Assembly: GCA_903932425.1 (NCBI GenBank)
Contig: CAIZGG010000371.1
Coordinates: forward strand, 1 to 32,204
Source: an uncultured beta proteobacterium
GTDB lineage: Bacteria; Pseudomonadota; Gammaproteobacteria; Burkholderiales; Burkholderiaceae_B
Direction: 5' to 3'
DNA length: 32,204 nt
The translations under genes were made by a program, and so were the position numbers. Every line of letters starts with the position of its first letter. The first letter of the stretch is position 1. Positions 24,200 to 31,827 of the stretch are shown one piece after another. A model generated the notes under the pieces. It ran no database searches, was not told the origin of the DNA, and was given only the letters and a program-made list of their open reading frames with translations.

Positions 24200-24477
24200 A
24201 TGCCTCTTGTACGATCAAAAAAATAGTATTGAAGAAATAGTCGTGAAACTAATATTGAGCGAAATGTACGTCAAACCTCGCCTGTTACGGCGCAAGCATG
24301 TCATTAAGAATGATAGCCTAAGCTAACACTGCTCTGGATGGTTCGTCCACAAGCCGAGGATCGGGACACCTGGCGGGTTCCATAGTAAGCTTGAGCTCGA
24401 AAATATGGACGTCGCTCAAATCGCGCTCAAGTCGCGATCAAGACGAGCCGCTGATTGAGTAAATTGTGGAGACTGTC
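24200..24477. other. Longest intergenic gap (278 bp), divergent
   Basis: This gap separates the divergent monooxygenase and TTT receptor genes and should hold both promoters. I saw no coding frame beyond about 20 codons and no RNA gene. The only distinct structure is the set of three 11-bp repeats at 24413-24445. Confidence 0.6.
24413..24445 (+). repeat. Three tandem 11-bp repeats upstream of a TTT receptor gene
   Basis: CGCTCAAATCG (24413-24423), CGCTCAAGTCG (24424-24434) and CGATCAAGACG (24435-24445) follow each other without a gap. An 11-bp period is one helix turn, so a protein could bind all three on one face. They end 32 bases before the start codon at 24478, over or next to the expected promoter. 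Confidence 0.55.
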
Positions 24478-25461
24478 ATGCCCCAAAAGAACATCCTGGC
24501 CACGCATTTGTTAAGTGCGGTCTTGCTTTGGTTGGTCACGGGATTGAGCGTTGCAATAGCCGCCTATCCTGAGCGCCCGATTACGCTGGTCGTGACCTAT
24601 CCTCCGGGGGGCACGGCAGACTTAGTCGCTCGCTTGTTGGCCCCTGAAGTGGCTAAAGAGTTGGGTCAAAATGTCGTTGTTGAAAATCGCGGGGGCGCGG
24701 GTGGAATGATTGGCGGAGCCAGCGTTGCTAAGGCAGCCCCTGACGGCTATACGCTTATGCTTGATGCGGCCAATCACGCGCAAAATCCTGCTGTGCAGCC
24801 TAAGATGCTGTTCGATACATTGAAAGACTTCGCACCGATTGTGTATGTGCAACGGGTTCCAAATATTTTGGTTGTGCGTACCGATAACGAGATCAAAACG
24901 GTTGCAGATCTCATTCGGTTGGGTAAGCAAAAAGATCCGCTTTTGTATTACGCCTCGTCGGGGCCTGGCGGTGCACAGCATTTAGCAGGGGTGCTCTTTA
25001 ATGCCTTAACTGGGACGCATCTGGAAGCCGTGCATTACAAGGGCGGTTCCGCAGGCGTCATGGACGTGATGTCTGGGCAGGTGACAATGATGTTTTCGAC
25101 GATTGGTGTCTCTTTGCCCCATGTGCGTGCCGGTAAATTGCGAGTGATCGCTGTCGGTAGCGACAAGCGCACTGCAGCATTTCCTGATATTCCAACGATT
25201 GCAGAAACTGGCGTCCCGGGCTACGCAAGTTATGAATGGAACGCGGTGTATGCACCTGCAGGCACCCCGCCGGCAATCATTCAACGTTTGAATCAAGCGT
25301 TTGTGAGCGCGTTAAAACAGCCGACAGTGATCGCCCGTATCGGCGAGTTTAATGGCGAGATCATCGCCTCGACACCTGAAGAACTTGATATTTTTAGGCG
25401 TGCCGAACTTGAAAAATGGCAACGCGTCGCCAAGCAATTTAATCTTCAGTTGGCGCAGTAA
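24478..25461 (+). CDS. TTT receptor (Bug family)
   Basis: The ATG at 24478 has GGAG seven bases upstream; an in-frame GTG at 24466 overlaps that ribosome site and is rejected. The 327-residue protein has a long Sec signal (LSAVLLWLVTGLSVAIAA core), then VVTYPPGGTADLVARLLA, ENRGGAGGMIGGASVAKAA, PDGYTLML, and HYKGGSAGVMDVMSGQVTMM in the second domain. All residues typical of the carboxylate-binding loops are present. It is alone on its strand, divergent from the flavin monooxygenase, and preceded by three tandem 11-bp repeats that may control it. Confidence 0.93.
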   Translation: MPQKNILATHLLSAVLLWLVTGLSVAIAAYPERPITLVVTYPPGGTADLVARLLAPEVAKELGQNVVVENRGGAGGMIGGASVAKAAPDGYTLMLDAANHAQNPAVQPKMLFDTLKDFAPIVYVQRVPNILVVRTDNEIKTVADLIRLGKQKDPLLYYASSGPGGAQHLAGVLFNALTGTHLEAVHYKGGSAGVMDVMSGQVTMMFSTIGVSLPHVRAGKLRVIAVGSDKRTAAFPDIPTIAETGVPGYASYEWNAVYAPAGTPPAIIQRLNQAFVSALKQPTVIARIGEFNGEIIASTPEELDIFRRAELEKWQRVAKQFNLQLAQ

Positions 25462-25493
25462 TGGCGCTTGCAGTTGTCATCCTCAAGACCGTG

Positions 25494-25516
25494 GTGCGCG
25501 CGAGTTGTCTGCGCAC
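25494..25516. terminator. Hairpin after a TTT receptor gene
   Basis: GTGCGC (25494-25499) pairs with GCGCAC (25511-25516) across 11 bases, between the receptor stop at 25461 and the converging gene's stop at 25541. It is GC-rich but has no T-tract, so a terminator is only possible. Confidence 0.3.
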
Positions 25517-25540
25517 TGCATTGCTTGGTTGTCGACTTGC

Positions 25541-26287
25541 TTAGCTGTTCGCTTGCGGAAACTGCATCACTAAAATCTCGGCACCTAAGGGCCCGGTCGT
25601 AAGTGTGGCGGCAGGGTCGGTTGCAGCGATAAAAATCGCCGTACCCGCCTCGCGGGCTTGGTCCTTAAATTTCGCAGACCCCGAAGCAATATAAATAAAT
25701 TGCCCGCGTCCTGTGGTTGGATCCGAACACACAATATTTTGTTGAGCGGGTGCTTGATAGATTGTGGCAAGCAGCCCATCGGGCTGCAAGGCAATCGCAT
25801 GATGTTCGAGGGTACCTGCTAAAGCAGCGCGCTCAGCATCGTTTAAACAGCCCAGGGGTGTGCCCATGACATGGCGTCGCGGCACGTCTTTCATGTCACC
25901 ACGTTGTTCAGGCAAGTACCCCGCGCCTGCGTCTTTGCCTAATCTAAACACCATGTAATGCAAGCCACGTTCGCTCGCGGTGATCGGGCCATAACCCGTG
26001 TGCTTTGCGGCAAAATGCACGGTATAGGGTCCGACCGGATGCCTGCCTATCAAGCCATCACCCGCCACCACGATTTGAAACTGGTCAACGATATGAAAGT
26101 GTGATTGCAGCACCCCATGAGGTTGCTGTTCGATCAGTTTGCAGTTTGGCGTGTCAGACTCAGCATCGCCCGTTTCAGGAATTAAATCACTTCTGAAAAT
26201 ATGACCACCCGGCACACCGGGCGCCGAACGAATGGGTCGCTCGCGGCGATTATTGAACGCTTCAGCAACGCTGCCGATCATGGTCAT
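25541..26287 (-). CDS. Uncharacterised protein with cupin-like histidine motif
   Basis: The 248-residue soluble protein has no signal peptide. The middle (about residues 55-100) reads LQSHFHIVDQFQIVVAGDG and then HFAAKHTGYGPITA, an HxH...Q pattern with beta-strand spacing like a metal-binding cupin. A second, less clear beta-rich half (FIYIASGSAKFKDQ...AAILVMQF-like end) hints at a bicupin. I do not recognise a named family. The ATG at 26287 has GGAG nine bases before it; a second ATG follows at codon 3. It is divergent from a short-chain dehydrogenase and convergent with a TTT receptor, so a catabolic oxygenase or isomerase role is possible but unproven. Confidence 0.75.
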   Translation of the reverse strand: MTMIGSVAEAFNNRRERPIRSAPGVPGGHIFRSDLIPETGDAESDTPNCKLIEQQPHGVLQSHFHIVDQFQIVVAGDGLIGRHPVGPYTVHFAAKHTGYGPITASERGLHYMVFRLGKDAGAGYLPEQRGDMKDVPRRHVMGTPLGCLNDAERAALAGTLEHHAIALQPDGLLATIYQAPAQQNIVCSDPTTGRGQFIYIASGSAKFKDQAREAGTAIFIAATDPAATLTTGPLGAEILVMQFPQANS

Positions 26288-26385
26288 GATGTGGGTCTCC
26301 GGTTAGGCTTTAGTGTGCAAATGGTTCAGGCCTTTCTGATGCTTTATTATGGCACGATGAGGCACATCAAACATTAGGCATAGAG

Positions 26386-27141
26386 ATGAAAAAATTATTA
26401 GAAAATCGGGTGGTCTGGGTGGTTGGGGCGTCTGGCGCAATTGGTGCTGCGATTGCTCGGCGTGTTGCAAGTGAGGGTGCTATCGCAGTGGTGTCAGCCC
26501 GCTCAGTGGATAAGCTTGAGGCTTTAACGGCACAAATTATTGAGGCCGGTGGTCGGGCGCAAACCCTTGTTGTTGATATCAAGAATCGCAAAAATGTCGA
26601 CCAAGCTGCGCAAACGATTTTGACCCAATACGGCCAAATTGATGGTCTGGTGAACTCAACCTCGATTTCAGATTTTGGTCCGCTGATGAGCTTAGATGAC
26701 GACGTTTGGATGGAGGTGTTGAACTCTAAATTGCTTGGCTATGTTCGTACGATGCGTGCTGTGTTACCTGCAATGTCAGAGCGCAAACAAGGCGTCATTG
26801 TGAATATGTCGGGTCGCGGCGGCAAGCAACCTACTGCGACACATCTGCCTGGCGGCTGTGCGAATGCGGCAGTGAACTTACTGGATAAAGGGGTCGCTGA
26901 TGCCTTCTTGCCTTTTGGCATACGCGTCAATACCGTGGCGCCTGGCCCAATTGCTTCCGATCGCCTGGATGCGATGATGAAATCAACTGGGTCGATGTCG
27001 GATAGAAGCGCTCAGACGTTTAACCGACCAGGTACCCCAGAGGATGTTGCCGAGGCTACGCTCTGGCTACTCTCAGATCAGTCAAGACATGTGACCGGCG
27101 CGATTATTCCGGTTGACGGTGGCGCGACCTATACAGTTTGA
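26386..27141 (+). CDS. SDR-fold protein lacking the YxxxK catalytic pair
   Basis: The 251-residue protein has the classical SDR layout: WVVGASGAIGAAIARRVASE (cofactor loop, about 10-29), an aspartate-based VDIKNRKN, an NSTSI segment in place of NNAG, IVNMSGRGG with Ser 142, and PGPIASDRLD plus a C-terminal VTGAIIPVDGG. The segment that should carry Tyr-x-x-x-Lys instead reads HLPGGCANAAVN (153-164), with neither residue. Standard SDR proton transfer seems impossible, so it may use other residues or bind rather than reduce. A frameshift is unlikely because motifs before and after stay in frame. Its stop codon lies in an imperfect tandem duplication. Confidence 0.85.
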   Translation: MKKLLENRVVWVVGASGAIGAAIARRVASEGAIAVVSARSVDKLEALTAQIIEAGGRAQTLVVDIKNRKNVDQAAQTILTQYGQIDGLVNSTSISDFGPLMSLDDDVWMEVLNSKLLGYVRTMRAVLPAMSERKQGVIVNMSGRGGKQPTATHLPGGCANAAVNLLDKGVADAFLPFGIRVNTVAPGPIASDRLDAMMKSTGSMSDRSAQTFNRPGTPEDVAEATLWLLSDQSRHVTGAIIPVDGGATYTV

Positions 27142-27160
27142 GCGGCCTATACAGCTTTGA
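27124..27160 (+). repeat. Imperfect tandem duplication over an SDR stop codon
   Basis: GCGACCTATACAGTTTGA (27124-27141) is followed at once by GCGGCCTATACAGCTTTGA (27142-27160), one substitution and one inserted base apart, and then by GCGACCT. The first copy holds the last codons and the TGA stop of the SDR gene; the second lies outside it. Confidence 0.7.
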
Positions 27161-27227
27161 GCGACCTGCGGTGAGCCGTATCTTGAATTGCTGTTCATTC
27201 AGCGTTCGGCTCGGGTTGTCGAGGCAG

Positions 27228-28196
27228 CTATTCGGGCTTTAATCCAACATCGTTAAACGCCTGTTTCCAGTCTTTGAGCTGCCCAATCATGTAGGTGTTC
27301 AGCTCTGCAGGCGTTGAGCCTGCCAGATCAAACCCTTGTCGTTCAATGCGTGCGCGTGATTCGGGGTCAGCAATGGCTGCGCTGACTGCTGCGCTCATTC
27401 GAGTTGCGATCTCTGGGGGCAGTTTGGCTGGTCCAAACAGCGCCGCCCAACTCTCAGCGCCTAACGATGGTAGCCCAGCTTCGGCAAAGGTTGGTACCTC
27501 AGGTAAAAGTGAAAGGCGCTTGTTGAGCATCATGGCGACTGGAGTCAGTTTGCCGTCGTTAATGTGTTGCACGGTACTGATTGTCGAGACCAGAGTGAAT
27601 TGCACATGCCCACCTAGTACGTCGTTGACATTTGGTGCCTCTCCTTTGTAGGGAATTAAATTCATTTGGATGTCTTGTTGTTTAGAGATCCGGCTAAACA
27701 TCAATTGCGTGACACCGCTGTGACTGCCGAAATTAAGTTTCCCCGGATTAGCCTTGCCATAGGCGACCAACTCAGGATATGTCTTAAAGGGGAGTTTCGA
27801 ATTAGCGACCATCACGTAGATATACCGACCGACCAAGGCCACCGGAGTAAAACTTGTGAGCGGATCGTACGGAGGGTTCTTTTTGAGTAAGGGCACCTGC
27901 ATCATGGGGGTATTTGAGGCCATGAAAAAGGTGTGACCATCGGGCTCAGCACGCATCACGTATTCAGCGGCTATCTGCCCATCGGCGCCGGGCTTGTTTT
28001 CGACAATGACAGTTTGGCCAAGCGACCCTGTGAGGTGTTGGGCCAAAATTCGTGCGACCACGTCGGTGGCACCGCCCGGGGGAAACTGCAACACGATTCG
28101 AATGTTTTTTGAGGGCCAGGTTTGTGCGTTGACCCCAGTACAGCTGATGCTAAGTGCGATTATTGCAAAGAGACGAAAAATAAAAAATCGTTGCAT
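27228..28196 (-). CDS. TTT receptor (Bug family), downstream member of a tandem pair
   Basis: The 322-residue periplasmic binding protein has signal MQRFFIFRLFAIIALSISC followed by TGVNAQ. Its ligand loop is VLQFPPGGATDVVARILA, followed by ENKPGADGQIAAEYV, PDGHTFFMASN and the long shared string PLLKKNPPYDP. It is clearly a paralogue of the gene at 28296-29273: the loops, the VGRYIYVMVA segment and the GVTQLM segment match nearly word for word, with more drift in the signal and outer helices. The two are 99 bases apart on the same strand. The ligand is unknown; the replacement of GNIGA by GQIAA is shared only by this pair here. Confidence 0.92.
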   Translation of the reverse strand: MQRFFIFRLFAIIALSISCTGVNAQTWPSKNIRIVLQFPPGGATDVVARILAQHLTGSLGQTVIVENKPGADGQIAAEYVMRAEPDGHTFFMASNTPMMQVPLLKKNPPYDPLTSFTPVALVGRYIYVMVANSKLPFKTYPELVAYGKANPGKLNFGSHSGVTQLMFSRISKQQDIQMNLIPYKGEAPNVNDVLGGHVQFTLVSTISTVQHINDGKLTPVAMMLNKRLSLLPEVPTFAEAGLPSLGAESWAALFGPAKLPPEIATRMSAAVSAAIADPESRARIERQGFDLAGSTPAELNTYMIGQLKDWKQAFNDVGLKPE

Positions 28197-28233
28197 ACAT
28201 CACCCTTAGCGATCAAAGTTGACTATCTAAAAT

Positions 28234-28278
28234 ATTGTCGCGCGTTACTTTCCACTATGTTTTGCCTGGTGCGACAAT
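28234..28278. promoter_or_regulatory. Inverted repeat between the tandem TTT receptor genes
   Basis: ATTGTCGC (28234-28241) and GCGACAAT (28271-28278) form a perfect 8-bp inverted repeat with 29 bases between the arms, in the 99-base gap. It may be an RNA stem that ends or reduces read-through from the first receptor gene into the second, or an operator. Confidence 0.35.
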
Positions 28279-28295
28279 GAATGTGCTGCCGGTGA

Positions 28296-29273
28296 TTATT
28301 CAGGTTTAAGGCCAGAATCGGCAAAGGCTTTCGCCCAGCCTTTTAACTGTACCTGCATAAAGTCGGCAAGCTCTGCGGGCGTCGACCCACCTAAATCAAA
28401 GCCCTGTCGCGCAATTTTTTCGCGCGCCTCGGGATTGGCCATTGCTGCATTCAGCGCTTCGCTCATGCGCGTCGCGATTGCGGGCGACATATTGGCAGGT
28501 CCGAACAAAGCGGCCCAGGTATCGGCGCCCAAAGGCGGCACACCCGCTTCAGCCGCCGTGGGGATTTCTGGCATGAGCGGTGAACGCTTAGGCAGCAAGA
28601 TTGCAAGCGCTTTGAGCTTGCCTTCTTTAATATGCGCTTGAGTGCTAGTTGGCGTCGCAAAGGTTAACTGCACATGGCCGCCCAAAATATCATTGATCGT
28701 GGGGCCCTCACCTTTATAGGGAATCAGGTTCAGATCCATCTTGGCGTCGTCTTTTAGCTTGGTGTGCATGAGCTGTGTGACGCCGCTATAGCTGCCGTAA
28801 TTGAGCTTACCGGGGTTGTTGCGACCGTAAGCGATCAGCTCTGCCGCGGTATTGGCCGGAATCGACGGACTCGCCACCAACACATAGATATAACGCCCAA
28901 CAAGTGAGATGGGGGTGAAGTTTTTGATCGGATCGTAAGGAGGATTCTTTTTCAGCAAAGGCACCTGCATCATTGGCGTATTCGACGCCAAAAAATAGGT
29001 GTGCCCATCAGGCTCAGAGCGTAAGACATATTCGGCCGCAATGGCTCCATCGGCGCCCGGCTTGTTTTCGACCACCACAGGTTGGCCTAATGACACGGTC
29101 ATCGTTTGGGCCAAAATGCGTGCCACCACGTCGGTCGAGCCGCCTGGCGGAAACTGCAACACAATCCGCACGGGCTTGGTGGGCCAAGTCTGAGCGCTGA
29201 CGAGTGCGCTTGTTGTGAAGGCCGTGGCGGCGAAGGCGAGCAGGGCGATACGCCTAAAACGATTCAAGGACAT
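28296..29273 (-). CDS. TTT receptor (Bug family), upstream member of a tandem pair
   Basis: The 325-residue periplasmic binding protein has a standard Sec signal (RIALLAFAATAFTTSALVSA core). Its loops are VLQFPPGGSTDVVARILA, ENKPGADGAIAAEYV, PDGHTYFLASN, PLLKKNPPYDP and GVTQLMHTKL. These features make it a close paralogue of the next gene downstream. The pair probably arose by local duplication and then diverged, perhaps to widen the ligand range. It is divergent from the glutathione-transferase gene at 29397 with 123 bases between. Confidence 0.92.
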   Translation of the reverse strand: MSLNRFRRIALLAFAATAFTTSALVSAQTWPTKPVRIVLQFPPGGSTDVVARILAQTMTVSLGQPVVVENKPGADGAIAAEYVLRSEPDGHTYFLASNTPMMQVPLLKKNPPYDPIKNFTPISLVGRYIYVLVASPSIPANTAAELIAYGRNNPGKLNYGSYSGVTQLMHTKLKDDAKMDLNLIPYKGEGPTINDILGGHVQLTFATPTSTQAHIKEGKLKALAILLPKRSPLMPEIPTAAEAGVPPLGADTWAALFGPANMSPAIATRMSEALNAAMANPEAREKIARQGFDLGGSTPAELADFMQVQLKGWAKAFADSGLKPE

Positions 29274-29396
29274 GGGATATCTTCTATGGGCATTGGTCTA
29301 AACATACTAAGCTTGCAGACGTGATCTTAATACGCTTGAGAGACTCTTGCCCATTTCCACTAGAATTAAAGGCATGTTTTTTATCAGGGATTACCC

Positions 29397-30005
29397 ATGT
29401 TGCTATATGACATGACGAGCGCCATGAACCCTCGTCGCGTGCGAATATTTTTGGCTGAAAAAGGGCTCTCAATCCCGACCCGGCAGGTCGACGGTCTTAA
29501 CCGCGAGAATCTCCAGCCAGAGTTTCTAGCCAAAAACTCGCTTGGTAAAACACCGGTGCTTGAGCTCGATGATGGGACGCTTTTGACCGAGTCGATCGCG
29601 ATTTGTCGTTATCTCGAAGCACTACATCCTGAGAAACCACTTTTCGGTCGCAATGCTCTTGAGCAAGCGCAGATCGAGATGTGGACGCGCCGAATTGAGT
29701 TTGAAATTGTGATGCCGATCATTACCAATTTTCGGCACACAGGTCAGTACTGGATTGGTCGGTTGCCACAAGAGCCGGTTTGTGGCGAGTTCTATCATGC
29801 GCGCGCACTTGAAGCGTTTGAGTGGCTAGATCGAGAGCTCGTCGGTAAAGAGTTCATTGCTGCTGATCACTACACGATTGCCGACATCGTTGCGCAGTGC
29901 GGATTCTTGGTCGGTAAAGCGACCGGCACACGGATTCCCCCTGAGCTTAAAGAATTGACCCGTTGGTATAGCGCAATGGTGGCGCGCCCAACAGCGAGAG
30001 CCTAG
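29397..30005 (+). CDS. Glutathione S-transferase family protein
   Basis: The 202-residue cytosolic protein has an N-terminal thioredoxin-like domain (1-80) opening LYDMTSAMNPRRVRIFLAEK, with a candidate active-site Ser or Thr at residues 7-8. NSLGKTPVLELDDG carries the cis-proline, and TESIAICRYLEAL is the Glu-Ser glutathione contact. A helical C-terminal domain (about 90-200) ends DHYTIADIVAQ, the N-capping box region. The start has AGGGA upstream. It is followed after one base by the SDR gene, so the two are co-transcribed. Conjugation or glutathione-dependent isomerisation of an electrophilic catabolite is the usual role. Confidence 0.9.
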   Translation: MLLYDMTSAMNPRRVRIFLAEKGLSIPTRQVDGLNRENLQPEFLAKNSLGKTPVLELDDGTLLTESIAICRYLEALHPEKPLFGRNALEQAQIEMWTRRIEFEIVMPIITNFRHTGQYWIGRLPQEPVCGEFYHARALEAFEWLDRELVGKEFIAADHYTIADIVAQCGFLVGKATGTRIPPELKELTRWYSAMVARPTARA

Positions 30006-30006
30006 G

Positions 30007-30756
30007 ATGACTGAAACGGCCGTCAGCGGTTCGCCCCAAAAAGTTTGCTTAATCGTGGGGGCCGGAGATGGCACGGGTAGCGCGGTTGCGAAGCGGTTTG
30101 CGCGGGCTGGTTACATCGTTTGTGTCACCCGTCGAACCCCACAGGCAAGTCAAGGCTTGCTCGACGCGATTCACGAATCAGGAGGTCGCGCTCTAGCGTT
30201 TACGCTCGATGCGCGCCATGAGGATGAAGTCATCAACTTATTTAACAAGATTGAACAAGACGTCGGCGCGCTTGAGGTCGTTGTGTTTAACGTTGGTGGC
30301 AATGTGCGTTTCCCGCTGCTGGAAATGACCGCACAAAAGTACTTTAAAACTTGGGAAATGTGCGCCATGGCGGGTTTTTTAGTGGGCCGAGAGGCAGTAC
30401 GCGCGATGCTTCCCCGGCAGCGTGGGACGATTTTATTTACGGGTGCAACGGCGAGCTTGCGCGGCGGGGTTGGTTTTAGCGCCTTCGCGGGCGGCAAGGC
30501 TGCGCTACGCGCACTTGCTCAAAGCATGGCACGCGAATTTGGCCCCCAAGGCCTGCACGTGGCACACATCGTTGTTGATGGCGTGATCGATTCTGAGCGA
30601 GTGCGCACAACGCAGCCTGAACGGGTAGCCGCCTTGGGCCCTCAGGGCTTAGTCGAGCCCGACAGCATCGCGCAGGCGTACCTATGGTTGCACGAGCAAC
30701 GCCCGGATGCCTGGACCTTTGAGTTGGATCTTCGTCCGGCGACTGAACGTTGGTGA
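30007..30756 (+). CDS. SDR-family protein with Phe in place of catalytic Tyr
   Basis: The 249-residue SDR-fold protein has a cofactor loop LIVGAGDGTGSAVAKRFARA (about 16-35), ALEVVVFNVGGNVRFP in place of the NNAG strand, and TGATASLRGGVGFSAF leading into FAGGKAALRAL. There the usual YxxxK is Phe 160...Lys 164. LHVAHIVVDGVID follows the active site, a string I recall from a group of bacterial SDRs in which the tyrosine is also not conserved. Hydride transfer with a standard proton donor is therefore doubtful. It is coupled to the glutathione transferase gene (one base apart). Its stop lies in a perfect 16-bp tandem duplication. Confidence 0.87.
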   Translation: MTETAVSGSPQKVCLIVGAGDGTGSAVAKRFARAGYIVCVTRRTPQASQGLLDAIHESGGRALAFTLDARHEDEVINLFNKIEQDVGALEVVVFNVGGNVRFPLLEMTAQKYFKTWEMCAMAGFLVGREAVRAMLPRQRGTILFTGATASLRGGVGFSAFAGGKAALRALAQSMAREFGPQGLHVAHIVVDGVIDSERVRTTQPERVAALGPQGLVEPDSIAQAYLWLHEQRPDAWTFELDLRPATERW

Positions 30757-30772
30757 GACTGAACGTTGGTGA
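30741..30772 (+). repeat. Perfect 16-bp tandem duplication over an SDR stop codon
   Basis: GACTGAACGTTGGTGA occurs at 30741-30756 and again at 30757-30772 with no mismatch. The first copy ends in the TGA stop of the SDR gene; the second is non-coding. The absence of mismatches suggests a recent event. Confidence 0.85.
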
Positions 30773-30847
30773 GTGAGATAATGCGTACACTTGATTTTGC
30801 TTTCTAGTTCTTTTTGTTTTGTAGTCGGTTTTTTAAGGATGTGATTG

Positions 30848-31819
30848 ATGAAGGTTGTAAAGAATATTGTGCTGTTGCTCGTGTTTGCTTTTTCCTCTTG
30901 CGTGGTACACGCGCAGGACAAATGGCCAACGCAACCAATCACATTTTTAGTGCCGTATCCACCGGGCGGGCCCACTGACATCATGGCTCGGCTCTTATCG
31001 GTGCCTTTAGCCACCAAACTTGGGACGACAGTTGTCGTTGAAAACAAGGCTGGGGCAAGCGGCAATATCGGTAGCGGCATGGTGGCGCGTGCAAAGCCTG
31101 ATGGCTACACCATTTTGTTAGCAGCAAGCGGCAATATGTCGGTCAATCAAACACTATTTAAAAACTTAAATTACGATCCGATCAAAGACTTCGCGCCGAT
31201 TATTCAAATCTCGAAGTTTCCGTTGGTGCTTGAGGTCAAAGCTGACTCTCCTATCAAAACGTTGCAGCAATACATCGACTACGCGAAAGCGAATCCAACA
31301 AAAGTCAGTTTCGGTTCGGCCGGCAATGGCTCGCCGCAACATCTTGGCCCAGAGATCATCAAAAAAATGAGCGGTGCGCCTCTGCAGCATGTACCTTACA
31401 AAGGTGCAGGGCCTGCCATCAACGATCTGCTTGGTGGTCAGATCTTCAGTATGTGCGACATCATGGCTGGTTCAATCAAATATATTAATAGCGGCATGCT
31501 GCATCCGATTGCGGTCACCACCAAGACACGATCGCCAGTTTTGCCTAATGTGCCTACGATGGATGAAGCAGGTTTGCCAGGTTTTGATTATTACGCCTGG
31601 CATGGCATCGTGGCGCCGAGCGGCACACCCGATGCGATTATTCAAAAATACAACAAGGCTTTGAATGAGATTTTTGCAGACCCCGAGTTTAAAAAGCGTT
31701 GGGAAGCAATTGGCAGCGAGATTGTGGCGGGCTCATCTCAAGAGTTCGCAGCGTTAATTCTTTCTGAGGCAGACCGACTGGGCTCCTTGGTGAAGGGCTT
31801 GGGTGTGCAACTTGACTAG
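30848..31819 (+). CDS. TTT receptor (Bug family)
   Basis: The ATG at 30848 has AAGGA seven bases upstream and gives 323 residues; an in-frame TTG at 30845 is less likely. The Sec signal reads MKVVKNIVLLLVFAFSSC, followed by VVHAQ. Loops are LVPYPPGGPTDIMARLLS, ENKAGASGNIGSGMVARA, PDGYTILLAAS and HVPYKGAGPAINDLLGGQ. The protein is typical of the family in length and order. It follows the GST-SDR pair by 91 bases on the same strand and precedes the peroxidase-related gene, so all four could serve one pathway, though the gaps allow separate promoters. Confidence 0.93.
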   Translation: MKVVKNIVLLLVFAFSSCVVHAQDKWPTQPITFLVPYPPGGPTDIMARLLSVPLATKLGTTVVVENKAGASGNIGSGMVARAKPDGYTILLAASGNMSVNQTLFKNLNYDPIKDFAPIIQISKFPLVLEVKADSPIKTLQQYIDYAKANPTKVSFGSAGNGSPQHLGPEIIKKMSGAPLQHVPYKGAGPAINDLLGGQIFSMCDIMAGSIKYINSGMLHPIAVTTKTRSPVLPNVPTMDEAGLPGFDYYAWHGIVAPSGTPDAIIQKYNKALNEIFADPEFKKRWEAIGSEIVAGSSQEFAALILSEADRLGSLVKGLGVQLD

Positions 31820-31827
31820 TGCCTGAA

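Noticed and set aside
24413-24445. 11-bp repeats read as replication iterons or a CRISPR remnant
   Set aside because: There is no replication gene, and the units are contiguous with no spacers; an operator is more likely.
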